Shown: one piece after another, positions 62,510 to 64,000 of the stretch
How the letters are laid out: the number at the start of each line of letters is the position of its first letter
Numbering within the stretch: the first letter of the stretch is position 1
Assembly: GCF_009687845.1 (NCBI RefSeq)
Contig: NZ_BLAD01000061.1
Span: 1 to 64,000, forward strand
Reading direction: 5' to 3'
Length of the DNA: 64,000 nt
Source of the DNA: Acrocarpospora corrugata
GTDB lineage: Bacteria > Actinomycetota > Actinomycetes > Streptosporangiales > Streptosporangiaceae
Translations under genes and position numbers: made by a program
Notes under the pieces: generated by a model
The model's input: the letters and a program-made list of their open reading frames with translations, nothing else
The model's database searches: none
Told to the model about the DNA's origin: nothing

Positions 62510-63146
62510 CCTGTGTTTCGGGGCATTCAGCTGGGGTGAGCAGAGTGGTGAGCTGCTCGCGGCACAGCTGGCGGTAGTCCGGCGAGTCGGGGGCGACGCC
62601 GAGGAGATCCTGCACGATCTGCGGCATCGCGACAGGGGCGAAAGCGACCAGGTGCGCGAGCAGGACGACGAACTCCGGGCTCACCGCGTCCGTTAGCTCC
62701 CCTGCCTGCTGGCGATCGCGGGTACGGCGCACGCCCTCTTCGAGGCGCTGGCGCTGGGTTTCGCGGGACTCCTCGCCTCCGGACCAGTCACCGAGGGCCT
62801 GCCACACGACCAGGCGGGCCCAGTCCATGTGATCGAGAGTCAGATCCAGATACGCCCGCAGCGACTCGGCGAAGGTCGACTCCGCCGGGACGGCCGCGTC
62901 CTGCCGGGTGGACCAGCGGCGTCGAAGCTCGTCGAGCAGGCCCTGCTTTCCGCCGAAATAGTAGGCGATCAACTGCTGGTTGACCCCGGCACGGGCGGCG
63001 ATACCCGCCGTCCGGGCACCGGAGTAGCCCTTCGCGCCGAACTCGACCATCGCCGCGTCGAGGATCTTCTGCCGCGTCTGCTCGGCCGCCTCGTCCCGCG
63101 CCGTCCGACCGCGATGCCGACGAGGCGACTGTCCGGGTTCGATCAC
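62499..63146 (-). CDS. TetR-family transcriptional regulator
   Basis: 215 residues from GTG 63146; ATG 63188 is an alternative, but it lies inside the inverted repeat at 63179-63195. The HTH includes RQKILDAAMVEFGAKGYSGA, TAGIAARAGVNQQLIAYYFG, followed by KQGLLDELRRRW. The ligand-binding domain is a typical helical TetR_C domain with no known ligand. It is divergent from the medium-chain reductase gene, its probable target, and its stop sits in a terminator shared with the peptide gene. Confidence 0.9.
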   Translation of the reverse strand: MIEPGQSPRRHRGRTARDEAAEQTRQKILDAAMVEFGAKGYSGARTAGIAARAGVNQQLIAYYFGGKQGLLDELRRRWSTRQDAAVPAESTFAESLRAYLDLTLDHMDWARLVVWQALGDWSGGEESRETQRQRLEEGVRRTRDRQQAGELTDAVSPEFVVLLAHLVAFAPVAMPQIVQDLLGVAPDSPDYRQLCREQLTTLLTPAECPETQETG

Positions 63147-63170
63147 CGCCCCAGTACACCACCCAATCGA

Positions 63171-63201
63171 TTGATTGACAAACGTCATGCGTTTGATTGA
63201 T
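63171..63201. promoter_or_regulatory. TetR operator candidate
   Basis: CAAACG, TCATG, CGTTTG (63179-63195) is a perfect 6-base inverted repeat. It is flanked by TTGATTGA copies at 63171-63178 and 63193-63200, 22 bases apart, in the divergent promoter region. Confidence 0.6.
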
Positions 63202-63241
63202 GCTGCACAGGTCCGTACGGAATCATGAGGAAGGGCCAGAT

Positions 63242-64000
63242 ATGGCGAGGGTCGTAGTGTTCGCCGAGTACGGCGAACCAGAAGTGCTGCGCGTGGTCGA
63301 AGTCGACGATCCGCATCCCGGCGGCGATGAGCTCCGCATCCGCGTGAAGGCAGCAGGCGTCCAGCCCGTCGACGCGCGCTACCGGCGGGGCGATTTCTCC
63401 CAGTACAAACCAGCCGATTTCCCGGCACGACTGGGCAACGAGGCTGCCGGAGTCGTCGACGCGATCGGCCGCGACGTCACCGGATTCGCGATCGGCGACG
63501 AGGTCATCGTGTTCGTCGACTCGATCGCCTACGCCGACACCATCGTGGCCCCGGCTGCCAACGCCGCCCACAAGCCGGCCGCGATGCCCTGGCCGGAAGC
63601 CGGAGTCCTGACCGCCAGCGGACAGACCGCCGACACCGCACTCGACGCACTCGGCGTCACCACCGGCGACCGGGTCCTGATCCACGCGGCGGCCGGCGGC
63701 GTCGGCTCCTACGCGACCCAGCTCGCGATCGCCCGCGGCGCCACCGTGATCGGCACCGCCAGCGAACGCAACCACGCCTACCTCACCGAACTCGGCGCGA
63801 TCCCGGTGACGTACGGGCCTGGACTCGCCAATCGCGTCAGAGAACTCGCACCCGACGGCATCACCGCGGCCGTCGACTGCATCGGCGGCGAGGCCAACGA
63901 CGTCTCCGTGCAACTCCTCGGCACACCCGACCGCGCGATCACCTTGGTCGACTGGCAACACGCCGGCGGCGTCCGCAGAGTCGGCACCGACCGCTCCGCG
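63242..64000 (+). CDS. Zinc-independent quinone oxidoreductase (MDR family), 3' end cut off
   Basis: 253 codons are visible from ATG 63242, with no stop by the end of the window. The medium-chain reductase pattern is clear: VKAAGVQPVDARYRRGDF, LGNEAAGVVDAIGRDVTGF, then LIHAAAGGVGSYATQLA (NADPH-binding Rossmann motif) and ERNHAYLTELGA. No zinc ligands are present, as in QOR-type enzymes. It probably reduces quinones or enones. The divergent TetR gene and the inverted repeat in between are the likely control. Confidence 0.9.
   Translation, partial: MARVVVFAEYGEPEVLRVVEVDDPHPGGDELRIRVKAAGVQPVDARYRRGDFSQYKPADFPARLGNEAAGVVDAIGRDVTGFAIGDEVIVFVDSIAYADTIVAPAANAAHKPAAMPWPEAGVLTASGQTADTALDALGVTTGDRVLIHAAAGGVGSYATQLAIARGATVIGTASERNHAYLTELGAIPVTYGPGLANRVRELAPDGITAAVDCIGGEANDVSVQLLGTPDRAITLVDWQHAGGVRRVGTDRSA

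Noticed and set aside
1-64000. tRNA, rRNA, CRISPR or insertion sequences
   Set aside because: I read for cloverleaf-like tRNA ends, regular repeat/spacer spacing and transposase motifs and saw none; a covariance-model or IS search would be decisive.

Overview
The window is high-GC DNA with GTG/ATG starts, many 4-base stop/start overlaps, secreted CBM2/FN3 and ricin-type carbohydrate-active proteins, DUF1707, MmyB-type HTH, TIGR02960-type ECF sigma and many NarL- and OmpR-type two-component systems. This points to a filamentous actinomycete, probably Streptosporangiales (inference from gene content only). I saw no rRNA, tRNA, CRISPR array, transposase or integrase.

Layout. 0-4.9 kb: end of an unrecognised gene, a cobalamin-binding radical SAM enzyme, a secreted GDSL esterase with FN3 and CBM2 modules, and a secreted two-repeat protein. 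4.9-12 kb: a MacAB-like export operon (lipoprotein, adaptor, ATPase, permease) between two OmpR-type sensor/regulator pairs. 12-20 kb: a lipoprotein PAF-acetylhydrolase-like esterase, an intact NarL-type pair, small membrane/secreted proteins, and a decayed NarL-type pair whose kinase is truncated against a membrane-protein remnant. 20-28 kb: a putative Cys-His-Asp enzyme, a methyltransferase, a 1070-residue double amidase whose second half looks catalytically dead, and an ECF sigma factor with a serine hydrolase. 27.8-29.9 kb: a more AT-rich islet with a ParB-like protein, small ORFs and strong hairpins, probably the remnant of an integrative element. 30-34 kb: a NarL regulator without a kinase, an Lnt-like nitrilase-fused acyltransferase, and another NarL pair. 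34-45 kb: a ThuA/ricin-lectin protein, phosphotransferase, kinase-like protein, ABC exporter, two tandem secreted LGFP-like paralogues, two coupled C4 zinc-finger proteins, and a single-chain SecDF.

44.9-56.6 kb is a sugar-utilisation locus. A minus-strand gene series (binding lipoprotein, two permeases, small membrane protein, LacI, FGGY kinase, FucI/AraA-like isomerase) is followed by a second LacI gene and a divergent GH116 glycosidase. Identical 12-bp palindromes (GAAATCGATTTC) lie before the binding-protein gene and between the second LacI gene and GH116, defining a likely local regulon.

56.6-64 kb holds redox enzymes with their regulators (NmrA-like/Rrf2, aldo-keto reductase/MmyB-type HTH, medium-chain reductase/TetR) and the most interesting item: a C39-peptidase ABC transporter followed 35 bp later by a 43-codon gene for a double-glycine leader peptide. 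Its 21-residue core is acidic, lacks Cys and Thr, and carries a tandem NYDW repeat. It looks like a minimal processed-and-exported peptide system with no recognisable modifying enzyme in the window.
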